DNA from: UBA11740 sp035635855
GTDB lineage: Bacteria > Acidobacteriota > Blastocatellia > Pyrinomonadales > Pyrinomonadaceae
Assembly (NCBI GenBank): GCA_035635855.1
Contig: DASQAF010000023.1
Span: 186,001-250,000, forward strand
Direction of reading: 5' to 3'
DNA: 64,000 bases
A program made the position numbers and the translations under genes. Positions 1 through 6,986 of the stretch are shown piece after piece (position 1 is the first letter of the stretch; every line of letters begins with the position of its first letter). A model generated the notes under the pieces. It ran no database searches and was not told the DNA's origin. It saw only the letters and a program-made list of their open reading frames with translations.

Positions 1-229
1 ACACTCCAATGATGACGCAAACAAGACCACCAAAAAAGCATAGAGAAAGCACGTCAGTTGAAATGAAAGCAACTGACCTGAGCAACCCGGGCTCCATACT
101 GCTCGCAACCTGAGAAACCGGACGAGGAGCAAGCAGCCCGAGAAGCATCAAAACGATGCCCAACGGAAGAAGAACGGACTTCTTCGAGACGTTTCGAGTT
201 GGCGGTGGTGTTTGTGATTGAGCGTTCAT
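1..229 (-). CDS. Partial membrane protein (cassette c21)
   Basis: Reading from an ATG at 229-227, about 76 codons are visible before the window edge. The protein begins MNAQSQTPPPTRNV, followed by a hydrophobic stretch at about residues 19-34 (LLPLGIVLMLLGLLA) and a second at about 61-76, so it is a membrane protein with at least two helices. It starts 11 bases after the last cassette boundary, typical for a cassette gene. No Shine-Dalgarno is obvious and I do not recognise a family. Confidence 0.6.
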   Translation of the reverse strand, partial: MNAQSQTPPPTRNVSKKSVLLPLGIVLMLLGLLAPRPVSQVASSMEPGLLRSVAFISTDVLSLCFFGGLVCVIIGV

Positions 230-240
230 TATGCGATGCA

Positions 241-259
241 ACCCAACGAATTGTTGGGC
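241..259 (-). other. Minimal attC remnant (19 bp), c20/c21 boundary
   Basis: On the minus strand this is GCCCAAC, AATTC, GTTGGGT: two integrase-type boxes five bases apart with no hairpin between them. It lies 2 bases after the stop of the c20 gene and 11 bases before the next start. It fits an attC whose folded middle has been deleted (see findings). Confidence 0.7.
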
Positions 260-260
260 G

Positions 261-566
261 TCATTCCTCGATTTTAGACAGAGTCTCGAAACCGCCAATA
301 CGTCGACCTTTTAGAACATCCAGAACAAGGGTTCCCTCGGTCGGGTGTTCGACGAGGATATTAGTCTCGAACTGCCATTCGGAGCCAGGCTTGTTCGGAT
401 TGTCTGGATTTACAAAGTAAGTGTAGGCCGCGCTTCCTCGCCAAGCGCGACGACAACACCTAGAGATCGCATCAGGAAGCCAAGGCTCTTCTGGAACTTG
501 TTCCCTCGCCAGCTCCACGAGCCAAGTGGGATCGTATGGTTCCCAAGTGTTCACGATATGCTGCAA
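261..566 (-). CDS. Hypothetical protein (cassette c20)
   Basis: This 101-residue soluble protein fills almost the whole cassette: it starts 6 bases after one boundary and stops 2 bases before the next. The only in-frame start near the boundary is TTG at 566-564; the protein has no internal methionine, and GTG at residue 5 is the alternative. It is rich in Trp and Pro at the N-terminus (TWEPYDPTWLVELAREQ) and has a central YTYFVNPDNPNKPG stretch followed by what looks like beta strands. There is no signal peptide or membrane segment. I do not recognise a family. Confidence 0.6.
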   Translation of the reverse strand: MQHIVNTWEPYDPTWLVELAREQVPEEPWLPDAISRCCRRAWRGSAAYTYFVNPDNPNKPGSEWQFETNILVEHPTEGTLVLDVLKGRRIGGFETLSKIEE

Positions 567-571
567 GTGAC

Positions 572-676
572 GGCCAACGCCAGAGTTGACCGGGCGCGGC
601 GATTACATTCAACCTTCGCCGGACCAATCAAGCTTGCGAAACACGCGACCCGCTCCGGTCGAACGCGTTTTTGGGC
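572..676 (-). other. attC site of c19
   Basis: The outer boxes are GGCCAAC (572-578) and a decayed TTTGGGC (670-676). The inner arms GAGTTGACCGGGCGCGG and CCGCTCCGGTCGAAC pair imperfectly. Length is 105 bp, and it closely resembles the site at 1761. Confidence 0.8.
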
Positions 677-727
677 GGCGTACCTGTGCAACGGCACTGA
701 TGCGCCTCACTATGTCCTACCCTCCCC

Positions 728-1471
728 CTAGTCTCCCAAAGTCACGACTTGACCGACACGAAGCTCGCCCGCCCTGATCACCGTGCCGTATACGCCGGCG
801 TAATTCTCGTTCATACGAACAACAGTCTTCATCACTTCAGAATCTCGCTCGGCTGTGTCCGGGTCAAAATTAACCATGACACATCGCTCATCCCTCATAG
901 TAACCCTGACTGCTGCCCCGCTGTTCCCTTCACCAAACATCAATTCCCCGCCCACCCATCTGTCTTCCGCAAACGGCTCAGCGCTATCTGTTTCGATCAC
1001 AACGTTTGGTCGAAATCTGCGCAGGTCGCAAGAGTCGACGCCTCGGCCCGATTCACGCGCCACCGAATGCACTGTGCCGAGGGTGATTACCGAAATCGGA
1101 GACTCGTCGAAGATGCCATGATTGAGATTCATCAATTCGACATCACTGCCACACCGGCTCGAAAGTTCCTTCCGTAGTTCGTCGCTTGGGAGTTCGTACT
1201 CTTTCCCGTCCGGCGTACAAACGTGCGTCGGGAGTAGCTCGCCATTCTTACTGTTGGTGTTGCTGTCGAGACGAAACGGTTTATAGAGGAGCAACTGCGG
1301 TAATTTGCTCGCGCTCAGCCATGGGAACCCACTTTTGTCAGTGAGTCGCCGAAAAGCTAGCCTACGATCACCCTCAATGCCATGCCAACTTAGCCTTGCA
1401 ACATCTAGTAATTCACCGGCCATTGACTTAACTGGGTAACGAAAGATGGCACTAATTCGTCCTAGTTCCAT
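728..1471 (-). CDS. MOSC domain protein (cassette c19)
   Basis: This 247-residue protein has an N-terminal MOSC beta-barrel half (GRISAIFRYPVKSMAGE, about residues 4-20, then HGIEGDRRLAF) and a C-terminal MOSC domain. The expected conserved cysteine is present in RDERCVMVNFDPDT near residue 205. MOSC proteins are related to molybdenum cofactor sulfurase C-termini and mARC-type reductases and bind molybdenum cofactor or handle sulfur; the substrate here is unknown. I place the start at the ATG at 1471, preceded by GGAG; a TTG at 1486 in the same frame is the alternative. As a cassette gene it has no functional neighbours. Confidence 0.85.
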   Translation of the reverse strand: MELGRISAIFRYPVKSMAGELLDVARLSWHGIEGDRRLAFRRLTDKSGFPWLSASKLPQLLLYKPFRLDSNTNSKNGELLPTHVCTPDGKEYELPSDELRKELSSRCGSDVELMNLNHGIFDESPISVITLGTVHSVARESGRGVDSCDLRRFRPNVVIETDSAEPFAEDRWVGGELMFGEGNSGAAVRVTMRDERCVMVNFDPDTAERDSEVMKTVVRMNENYAGVYGTVIRAGELRVGQVVTLGD

Positions 1472-1509
1472 ATAACTCCATAGCAACTCTATACTGTGAC
1501 CATGTAGAC

Positions 1510-1528
1510 GCCCAACGAGTTGTTGGGT
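1510..1528 (-). other. Minimal attC remnant (19 bp), c18/c19 boundary
   Basis: The minus strand reads ACCCAAC, AACTC, GTTGGGC. The first box is the exact complement of the box at 1761-1767 where cassette c18 begins, so this short site behaves as the real end of c18. Confidence 0.7.
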
Positions 1529-1760
1529 TGCACCTCAGTGAATAAGCCTAACAAGTAATCATAAACTCAAATTGGTTTGTTCGCGTCAACGAGCCGCGGA
1601 GCGGCGGCAGATAGTGGCCCGGGTGAGCGAGCGTAGCGAGCGTAACCTGGGGATCATGTCCTCAAAATTCCGAGTCCGCTTTGGCGGGCGACAGAAAACA
1701 CCGAATCCCGACGAGTCTATGACCCGGTCGCTACCGCTCCCGGTTCTGTACCGAGCAGCA
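1529..1760 (-). other. Cassette c18 without a recognisable gene
   Basis: No credible reading frame lies between the two boundaries. The minus-strand ATG at about 1656 gives only 23 codons of low-complexity Arg/Ser/Leu. The segment instead holds GC-rich repeat material, including a GAGCGAGCGTAGCGAGCG run and one copy of the dispersed palindrome also found at 27721 and 29390. A lone GCCTAAC box at 1546-1552 may be a further boundary scar. The original gene may have been lost, or a chromosomal repeat may have landed here. Confidence 0.6.
1724..1748. repeat. Dispersed REP-like palindrome, copy 1
   Basis: A 25-bp unit beginning CCGGTCGCTACCGCT and ending GGTTCTG. Near-identical copies lie at 27721-27745 (one base different) and 29390-29414. 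This copy is inside cassette c18. Confidence 0.7.
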
Positions 1761-1867
1761 ACCCAACGTCAGAGTTGACCGGGCGCGGCGATTACATTCA
1801 ACCTTCGATTAAATCAATCAAGTTGCGAAACCCGCTCCCCGCGCTCCGGTCCAATGAATTGTTGGCC
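1761..1867 (-). other. attC site of c17
   Basis: Outer boxes are ACCCAAC (1761-1767) and GTTGGCC (1861-1867); length 107 bp. On the minus strand the first box (GGCCAAC) is the exact complement of the start box of c17 at 2574. Confidence 0.85.
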
Positions 1868-1889
1868 AGGCACATAAACCCTTCACGCG

Positions 1890-2513
1890 TCACTTTACCT
1901 TCTGCGACTGCGATTCCACCCACGAACGATAGGTCTTGGGAACGTCCAGCGTCTTCAGTTTTCTCCAAGCTTTCATCGCCTGTTCTCTCGTGGCGACCTT
2001 CTCCGCAGCCAGGAAGTCGCTCATGAAATTGATGTATCTCCCGTGAGGGATTTGGGCGAAGGGCCCCTTGGTCTGGTTTAGTCGCACGTATTCCTTAACC
2101 AAGTCTCCGTAGGTTAGCTTGACGCCCTTGATGACTCGCTCTTCACGCCAACGATTGAGCCGGTAGCGCACACCGGATTTCCTCTTCAACCCCGGAGCGA
2201 GCTTCTGAGCCTCTCGTTCGAGGAAATCTTTGGTCTCCTTGTCGTTCGTATAGACCACCACCGGAAGATTGAGGCGCAGACCTCTTTGGATATCCTTGAT
2301 ACCTGACATCGAGAGGCTCCTCTTTGCGGGGTTCTTGATCTCGCCGGTCTTGAGAAAGAGCCTAACGGCTTTTTCAAGCTCGTCTTTGCGCAGCTTGCGT
2401 GCGGATGGAAGCCCAATCATCTCAGCGAATGTCTTTAGTTCGGTTGCATACCAATAGCCATTGTCGAACTGAGCCAAGGTCATTGACGCTGACAGTTTCG
2501 TTTTAGGTTTCAT
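1890..2513 (-). CDS. SAP-like DNA-binding domain protein (cassette c17)
   Basis: This 207-residue, basic, soluble protein has an N-terminal SAP-like helix-extension-helix at about residues 24-56 (LKTFAEMIGLPSARKLRKDE then LEKAVRLFLKTGEI). The pattern resembles SAP/DUF6434-type proteins found as accessory genes. The remainder is rich in Lys and Arg with a YVRLNQTKGPFAQIPHGRYI block near residues 150-170. SAP modules bind nucleic acid, so a DNA-associated role is plausible but unproven. It starts at the ATG at 2513 and stops 22 bases before its attC. No catalytic motif is visible. Confidence 0.7.
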   Translation of the reverse strand: MKPKTKLSASMTLAQFDNGYWYATELKTFAEMIGLPSARKLRKDELEKAVRLFLKTGEIKNPAKRSLSMSGIKDIQRGLRLNLPVVVYTNDKETKDFLEREAQKLAPGLKRKSGVRYRLNRWREERVIKGVKLTYGDLVKEYVRLNQTKGPFAQIPHGRYINFMSDFLAAEKVATREQAMKAWRKLKTLDVPKTYRSWVESQSQKVK

Positions 2514-2573
2514 GGGCGGCCTCCACCGGGCCGAGCATTTTTCCGATCGGTCTGACTCGCATCACGGTTGTCG

Positions 2574-2632
2574 GGCCAACGTCAAAGGTCACCAGCGCCC
2601 GCCAGGGCGTCCGGGGCACCGCCTTGTTGGGC
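2574..2632 (-). other. attC site of c16, short class (59 bp)
   Basis: Outer boxes are GGCCAAC (2574-2580) and GTTGGGC (2626-2632), with inner palindromic arms around CGCCC/GGGCG. At 59 bp it is the classic '59-base element' size and unlike the 106-bp sites, so c16 probably came from a different integron pool. Confidence 0.85.
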
Positions 2633-3193
2633 ATCTGATGATTGGATCTGCTTCACAATCTCATCAATACAAGAGATGCATTCTCCATCTGTCGAGACTT
2701 GGATTGTGGGTACATCGAACTTCGGCTCTGCATAACTGGCAGGGAGTGAAATTTCGCCTGTTTTCCTGTAACGGGCGACACGTTTATCGCCGTGATAAAA
2801 CTCCCGGTTTGGATTCTCTAAGCCTCGTTGGAGATGACGCCTTGCGGCCACTGCACCATCGGCGGAGCATAAAACAATCCATGGTGAGGCCAACTCAAGG
2901 ATCTTAGGCATCCTGGGCTCCCAAACCTTGTGCTGAAATGCTGCCTCTATGACAACAGAGATATTACTGGCAAGATATTGATTCACTATTCCAAAGAACA
3001 AGTCGGTGACCAGACCATTGGTGTCAGGTGGGAGTTGGTCATGTTTGACGCCGTAGGTGTTGACATAGCCCTCTTTGATCTCATCGCGGCTTATGACTGG
3101 CATCCACAGGCGTTCCCCAAGCTTCTTAGCAAGAGTGGTTTTTCCCGATCCCGGCCGGCCTGTGATGATGATGCACTTTGGTTTTCTGTTCAT
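2582..3193 (-). CDS. P-loop (d)NTP-binding kinase-like protein (cassette c16)
   Basis: This 203-residue protein has an N-terminal Walker A, TGRPGSGKTTLAKKLG (about residues 10-26), followed by ISRDEIKEGY, the usual position of the substrate-binding or Walker-like acid in small AAA/zeta-toxin-type kinases. The C-terminal half carries AARRHLQRGLENPNREFYHG, resembling the mobile lid region of such kinases. The target is unknown. It starts at the ATG at 3193. The last about 15 residues (QQGGAPDALAGAGDL) are encoded by the attC itself, so the reading frame runs into the recombination site. Confidence 0.75.
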   Translation of the reverse strand: MNRKPKCIIITGRPGSGKTTLAKKLGERLWMPVISRDEIKEGYVNTYGVKHDQLPPDTNGLVTDLFFGIVNQYLASNISVVIEAAFQHKVWEPRMPKILELASPWIVLCSADGAVAARRHLQRGLENPNREFYHGDKRVARYRKTGEISLPASYAEPKFDVPTIQVSTDGECISCIDEIVKQIQSSDAQQGGAPDALAGAGDL

Positions 3194-3203
3194 GTTTCTG
3201 GAT

Positions 3204-3270
3204 GCCCAACGGCTTGGGCATGAGCCGCGGCGCGTCTTTTGCGCCCGTCGGCTCCATGCCCGTGTTAGGC
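3204..3270 (-). other. attC site of c15, short class (67 bp)
   Basis: Outer boxes are GCCCAAC (3204-3210) and GTTAGGC (3264-3270). Inner arms GGGCATGAGCC and GGCTCCATGCCC pair around a central GCGGCGCG. It is a sibling of the site at 3677 and differs from the 106-bp family. Confidence 0.88.
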
Positions 3271-3279
3271 GGCGCCTGC

Positions 3280-3642
3280 TCAGTCACAGTGAAAATAGAA
3301 ACGGTTTCCGTCTAGGTCCTCAACGGTGAACTGCCTCAAACCCCAGAGCTTTTTCTCCAGTGGCTCCACGATCTTCGAACCTAACGATCGGAACTCCTCG
3401 TACGTGGCGTCGATATCTTCAGCGAATACCCAATGAACCGCAGGTTCAAAAGGTTCTTGTCGTCTTCGGAAGAAGATGACCACATTTCCACGTGAGACAG
3501 CGCCGATCTCTTTCCCTGGATAAAGCCATCCGATTTCAAAGCCGAGAACATCACGGTAGTACCGCTGTGCCTGTTCTACGTCTGCTACCGGTAGTTCCGG
3601 TACCGGCTGGCCAATTGTCGTCAACGACTCCTTTTGATCCAC
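3280..3642 (-). CDS. VOC/glyoxalase-family protein (cassette c15)
   Basis: This 120-residue protein fits one vicinal-oxygen-chelate domain: PVPELPVADVEQAQRYYRDV then LGFEIGWLYP at the N-terminus, and AEDIDATYEEF with VEDLDGNRFYF at the C-terminus (DGNxxYF is the usual metal-ligand region). Members include lyases, dioxygenases and drug-binding resistance proteins of the bleomycin-resistance type, so a resistance role is possible but not shown. The start is a GTG at 3642. The stop lies 9 bases before its attC. Confidence 0.85.
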   Translation of the reverse strand: MDQKESLTTIGQPVPELPVADVEQAQRYYRDVLGFEIGWLYPGKEIGAVSRGNVVIFFRRRQEPFEPAVHWVFAEDIDATYEEFRSLGSKIVEPLEKKLWGLRQFTVEDLDGNRFYFHCD

Positions 3643-3676
3643 TACATACTCCGATCGGCCGTGTGCCTCTCGCGCC

Positions 3677-3742
3677 GCCTAACGGCCTGGGCATGAGCCG
3701 CGGCGCGTCTTTGTGCCCGTTGGCTCCATGCCCGTGTTAGAC
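3677..3742 (-). other. attC site of c14, short class (66 bp)
   Basis: Outer boxes are GCCTAAC (3677-3683) and GTTAGAC (3736-3742). It shares GGGCATGAGCCGCGGCGCGT with the site at 3204, so c14 and c15 carry sibling attC sites and probably had a common source. Confidence 0.88.
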
Positions 3743-4303
3743 CGCCCGTTGTTTGCCCTTGGTCTCACCTTGCGTCCCCTTTGCTAGCCGGTAGTGAAGC
3801 CGGACGACCCCGTCTGAAAAATGTTTGCACGAGCGGAGACTCAGCTGAATTTCTCGCTGCCCAGGCCCCAGGAGTGGAATGCCCTCCCCAATGAGCGTTG
3901 GCATTACATGAATGATGAACTCGTCGATCTGGTCTTGGTCGACGAATGCCCCGATCAGTGCAGCACCGCCCATCATCCAGATGTTCTTGCCCCGCTGAGC
4001 CCGGAGATGTTTCGCGAACGCCGCTGGCTCTTCACTGACGAACTCCACTCCAGGTGCCCTGACCAGGCCAGTCGCATTTCGGGAAAAGACGTAGTGTTTG
4101 GGCTGCGTCCCGAATCGGGCTCCGTGCTGAAGGCCAAACTCGTATGTCTTTCGCCCAAGCACGATCGAGTCGATGGATCGGCGGAATGCCCCCATGCCGT
4201 AGTCACCAGCCGTCCGTGGACGATTCAGCCAATCAACGCTGCCGTCGGGGCGAGCAATGAAGCCGTCAGCACTTGTGGCGATGTACACAACAATCTTTCG
4301 CAT
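3737..4303 (-). CDS. Dihydrofolate reductase-like (RibD C-terminal) protein (cassette c14)
   Basis: This 188-residue protein has the RibD-C/DHFR-like fold: KIVVYIATSADGFIARPDG at the start, SIVLGRKTYEFG near residue 60, IWMMGGAALIGAF near residue 115 (Rossmann glycine motif) and FIIHVMPTLIGEGIPLL near residue 140. Relatives of the YyaP/YwjB type are NADPH-binding reductases of unknown substrate. The start is the ATG at 4303, just after the cassette boundary; the frame stays open for another 34 codons but only through attC sequence. Its stop overlaps the first attC box by 6 bases. Confidence 0.85.
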   Translation of the reverse strand: MRKIVVYIATSADGFIARPDGSVDWLNRPRTAGDYGMGAFRRSIDSIVLGRKTYEFGLQHGARFGTQPKHYVFSRNATGLVRAPGVEFVSEEPAAFAKHLRAQRGKNIWMMGGAALIGAFVDQDQIDEFIIHVMPTLIGEGIPLLGPGQREIQLSLRSCKHFSDGVVRLHYRLAKGTQGETKGKQRAV

Positions 4304-4317
4304 GTTTACTCTAGGCG

Positions 4318-4415
4318 GTCCAACGGTTGAGTTGACTCGGCGGGAAACAACCGCGTTACGGACAAGTGGTCGATGACAAGCTCGCCGGATTCCGCTCGCG
4401 TCCAATCTGTTAGCC
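4318..4415 (-). other. attC site of c13
   Basis: Outer boxes are GTCCAAC (4318-4324) and GTTAGCC (4409-4415); length 98 bp. The inner arms GAGTTGACTCGGCGGG and CCGCTCGCGTCCAA pair. The minus-strand first box GGCTAAC is the exact complement of the c13 start box at 4809. Confidence 0.85.
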
Positions 4416-4444
4416 CGCGGTCTGGACGAAGCCGATGGCTATGA

Positions 4445-4759
4445 TCATTTGCGTTTCAGTCCATCTCGCCAGGCAATTACCTCGAGTTCACCGCGGACGG
4501 CTTCCTCGACCGTAATGACGGGATGCACCTCGAATACGAAAGCAGGAAGCATCGAACAGAATTTGTGAATGGTCACCGGATCATCACATTCCATCAGCAT
4601 ATGCCCACCCCACTCGCCGACTCGTATGACGAAGAATTCGATCTTGAAATTGGCGGGCGCCTGCCATTGACCGAATACCTCAAGGATTCGCTTCTGGGCA
4701 TTCTCGTACTCCATGGGCGAACCCTGCGGGCGTTCGAACCAGCTGATCACGTACTTCAT
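4445..4759 (-). CDS. DUF3303-family protein (cassette c13)
   Basis: This 104-residue soluble protein matches the DUF3303 pattern: MKYVISWFERPQGS at the N-terminus, VFGQWQAPANFKIEFFVIRV in the middle and FEVHPVITVEEAV near the C-terminus. These small dimeric alpha/beta-barrel-like proteins have no known function. AGGAGG sits directly before the first of two ATGs, so the second ATG (4759), spaced six bases, is the better start and gives the usual family N-terminus. It has one of the best ribosome-binding sites in the array, so it may be translated independently of the array promoter's first genes. Confidence 0.82.
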   Translation of the reverse strand: MKYVISWFERPQGSPMEYENAQKRILEVFGQWQAPANFKIEFFVIRVGEWGGHMLMECDDPVTIHKFCSMLPAFVFEVHPVITVEEAVRGELEVIAWRDGLKRK

Positions 4760-4808
4760 CGGCATCCTCCTAATACTGTTGGTCTTCGGAACGATTGCTG
4801 TTTGGACG

Positions 4809-4909
4809 GGCTAACGTCCGAATTAACCGGGCGGGAAGGATTGTATCAAGCATTCAATCTTGCGGTGAAAAGCAAGCTATTGGCGCTCCGGTTGAATGAG
4901 TTGTTGGGC
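4809..4909 (-). other. attC site of c12
   Basis: Outer boxes are GGCTAAC (4809-4815) and GTTGGGC (4903-4909); length 101 bp. It belongs to the long class but is diverged (inner arm ATTAACCGGGCGGG). Confidence 0.82.
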
Positions 4910-5500
4910 GCGTTCCGGATACGCGACCTTTTTCCCATTTACCACAACGTGACCCGCTTGCTTAAGCGCCTTAACCACATTGGCGACCTCTTCCGGGGAG
5001 AGCAGCTTGTGGAAGTGGGACAGAATTGCGCTCTGCAAAGACGTAACGGTGGCAGGACGAGCCTTGGCCGATGCGATGCGCTTCTCGTAGAAATCTGCGG
5101 CCCGCTCCTTTGGAGGCAGCTTATCCGAAGACTTTACCAACGGAATTTCCGAAACTGATGAAGATCTGGCACAAAAGATCTTCTGCTCCTTTAGGTGCTT
5201 GATAAGGGGGTCAAAGCCCTTGTCCTTGGAAATGATATGAAAGTAGGCGTCCGGATTGGCCGCAGACAACTTGCCTATGTAATAGGCAACGTGGAAATCC
5301 AGGGCATTAGGTCCCTTGCCGCTGATTTGGACATAACTGCCATTGGAACCCAGCGAATGGACGGCATTGACTATTGCGAAGTCGAGCCGCTTCTGATTTG
5401 TACCGACAAAGACTACAACGCGAAAATGCTCATGCTTAAGCTTTTCAATGGACTCAGGCTTCACATTCTCCGAGTCAATCAGAACGATGTTGGTGCGCAC
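4877..5500 (-). CDS. PIN-like/NYN-type nuclease-fold protein (cassette c12)
   Basis: This 207-residue protein opens with NIVLIDSENVKPESIEKL, the first acidic cluster of PIN-like/NYN folds, then VVVFVGTNQKRLDF, ALDFHVAYYIGKLSA and a late acidic motif, ISKDKGFDPLIKHL (about residues 90-103). These four Asp/Glu positions are what a metal-dependent RNase of this class needs. The C-terminal 70 residues look like a winged-helix or helical tail. It starts at a GTG (5500) with GGAGG six bases upstream. The last 11 residues are encoded inside the attC. It is a candidate RNase, possibly a stress or defence effector. Confidence 0.75.
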   Translation of the reverse strand: MRTNIVLIDSENVKPESIEKLKHEHFRVVVFVGTNQKRLDFAIVNAVHSLGSNGSYVQISGKGPNALDFHVAYYIGKLSAANPDAYFHIISKDKGFDPLIKHLKEQKIFCARSSSVSEIPLVKSSDKLPPKERAADFYEKRIASAKARPATVTSLQSAILSHFHKLLSPEEVANVVKALKQAGHVVVNGKKVAYPERAQQLIQPERQ

Positions 5501-5519
5501 TCCGTACCTCCCAGTTAGC

Positions 5520-5625
5520 GGCTAACGATTGAGTTCAGGTGGCCGCGCGAGTGGCGACAACCTGAGAGAATAAAGACTTGATGAAGGTCACGCAATCGCG
5601 GCTCACCTGCAACGATTTGTTGGTT
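5520..5625 (-). other. attC site of c11
   Basis: Outer boxes are GGCTAAC (5520-5526) and GTTGGTT (5619-5625); length 106 bp. Inner arms GAGTTCAGGTGGCCGCG and CGCGGCTCACCTGCAAC pair. Confidence 0.85.
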
Positions 5626-5635
5626 GCCGGTATGG

Positions 5636-6211
5636 CTAACCCGACTTCTCTTGATTCATCCATCGCAAGATTGCCTCCGCCACATCTGCAATCGTTAAGG
5701 TGGTGGTATCCACAACATATGTCTGCCACCTGGGATCGCCCCTTTGCCAATCCTCCCACCGCTCCCAGTGCATTTCCGTAGCACCATCATCACGAATGGT
5801 ATTTTGGTACCACTGCGGATCGACGGCATGCATTCGCTGCCATGCTGCCCAACAAAGCATCTCCATATTCGCCCCGTTTGAGCCTCTGGCACGCAGGCGA
5901 TCCATCCGAACGACGTCAGAGCAATCCAAGAGACAGACCGCAAGGCGATTGATTTCCGGGGCCGAAGGACAAGCCAGAACTTCACCTAAAATGATGTTTC
6001 CATTGATGCAGGTGTCCAGCCCCTTGGCTTGATTTTGAACGGCGCGTTGTAACCAGTATTCAGTCGTCCGGTGCCGCCACCGCTTATCCGCGTTCGTGGG
6101 CACTCCAACCTCGTCGAAGTCGTACCAGACGACCTGCGGATTACGTTGACGGAGGATGTCAAGACAAGCTGTTTTGCCTGAACCGCTGGCGCCGGTCACT
6201 AGATACAACAT
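5636..6211 (-). CDS. P-loop nucleotide kinase-like protein (cassette c11)
   Basis: This 191-residue protein starts MLYLVTGASGSGKTACLD, a clean Walker A at residues 7-14, then VVWYDFDEVG (substrate or Walker B-like acid). ADKRWRHRTTEYWLQRAV and RMDRLRARGSNGA give the basic lid. The C-terminus has YVVDTTTLTIADVAEAIL, common in small shikimate/gluconate-kinase-like proteins, where it follows the last strand. The substrate is unknown. It is unrelated in detail to the other P-loop cassette at 2582. Start ATG at 6211; the stop lies 10 bases before its attC. Confidence 0.78.
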   Translation of the reverse strand: MLYLVTGASGSGKTACLDILRQRNPQVVWYDFDEVGVPTNADKRWRHRTTEYWLQRAVQNQAKGLDTCINGNIILGEVLACPSAPEINRLAVCLLDCSDVVRMDRLRARGSNGANMEMLCWAAWQRMHAVDPQWYQNTIRDDGATEMHWERWEDWQRGDPRWQTYVVDTTTLTIADVAEAILRWMNQEKSG

Positions 6212-6220
6212 ACATTCTTC

Positions 6221-6826
6221 TCATACGAATGCGGGCGAAATAAAGAGGCATCCAACGTCTGAGTCGACGCGGCGCGATTTAATTCTACCTTCGCCGGACC
6301 AGTCAAGTTCCAAAACACGCTCCCGCCGCTCGCGTCCAACGAATTGTTGGGGCGCGTCTGGCTTGAAGAGAGATTTCACCGCGTCAAAAGTTTTCTCGTC
6401 AAGAGTCACGATGAACCAACCGCCATGCGTTATGAAATACATCGGCCACGCAGCATTGAATATGTCTCCGGGCGGATTCGGTTGCGGCTGTCCGCGAAAT
6501 GAGTAAATGTAACGCTTGTTTTCGCGGTGCTCGATCAGCGAAAGCTTTTCTGCTCCGTTGTCGGGAAAAAAGACAACTTCCAAAATTCCTTTGTCCGTTT
6601 TGAAGAAAGCTGCTTTATGAACACCGCGAAAGAAACCGTTAAGCTTGGAGTTATGGACACTGTTTACGGTAATTTTGCGCTCATTGAGAAAGCGAGCAAA
6701 CTCCATCGCGTCAGCATAAGCAGGGTAGGAAGGCCGAAGCAGTGACTCGTCTTGTGATTGGGGAGTTTGTGTCGCCACTGTAAAATACGTTAGAAGCACC
6801 AGGCAACATACAACAGGAATTCTCAT
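6221..6826 (-). CDS. Secreted hypothetical protein reading through its attC (cassette c10)
   Basis: The start is the ATG at 6826 with GAGGTGA upstream; a second ATG 18 bases earlier lies before that ribosome site. The 201-residue product has a signal peptide (MRIPVVCCLVLLTYFTVATQ). Its core, ending near SLFKPDAPQQ (about residue 155), carries AFFKTDKGILEVVFFP and IYSFRGQPQPNPPGDIFNA. I do not recognise the family. Unusually, the frame continues through the whole 103-bp attC (tail FVGRERRERVLELDW, then SRRVDSDVG) and ends just before the next cassette's stop, so the mature C-terminus is specified by the recombination site. Confidence 0.7.
   Translation of the reverse strand: MRIPVVCCLVLLTYFTVATQTPQSQDESLLRPSYPAYADAMEFARFLNERKITVNSVHNSKLNGFFRGVHKAAFFKTDKGILEVVFFPDNGAEKLSLIEHRENKRYIYSFRGQPQPNPPGDIFNAAWPMYFITHGGWFIVTLDEKTFDAVKSLFKPDAPQQFVGRERRERVLELDWSGEGRIKSRRVDSDVGCLFISPAFV
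6250..6352 (-). other. attC site of c10
   Basis: Outer boxes are ATCCAAC (6250-6256) and GTTGGGG (6346-6352); length 103 bp. It shares ACACGCTCCCGCCGCTCGCG with most other long sites. It is fully translated as the tail of the c10 gene. Confidence 0.85.
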
Positions 6827-6863
6827 TTCATTCACCTCACTCACCGCGATTCACGGGACGAGC

Positions 6864-6969
6864 GCCGAACGGTTGAGTTGACGCGGCGGCGCGAATCAAT
6901 TCACCCTGCGCCGCACCAAGCTAGTTGAGAAACACGCTCCCGCCGCTCGCGTCCAACGATTTGTTGTGC
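6864..6969 (-). other. attC site of c9
   Basis: Outer boxes are GCCGAAC (6864-6870) and GTTGTGC (6963-6969); length 106 bp. It is a member of the homogeneous long family with inner arms GTTGACGCGGCGG and CCGCCGCTCGCGTCCAAC. Confidence 0.9.
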
Positions 6970-6986
6970 GCGTCGTTTCATAGTTA

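Noticed and set aside
158..165. GCCCAACG at 158 as the outer box of a full attC ending at 259
   Set aside because: It lies within the coding sequence of the membrane protein starting at 229 and has no pairing inner arm; the boundary is the 19-bp site at 241-259.
345..731. Plus-strand reading frames across cassettes, for example 345-731 and 13602-14201
   Set aside because: They run antisense to the cassette genes and through attC sequence, have no family features and oppose the array direction.
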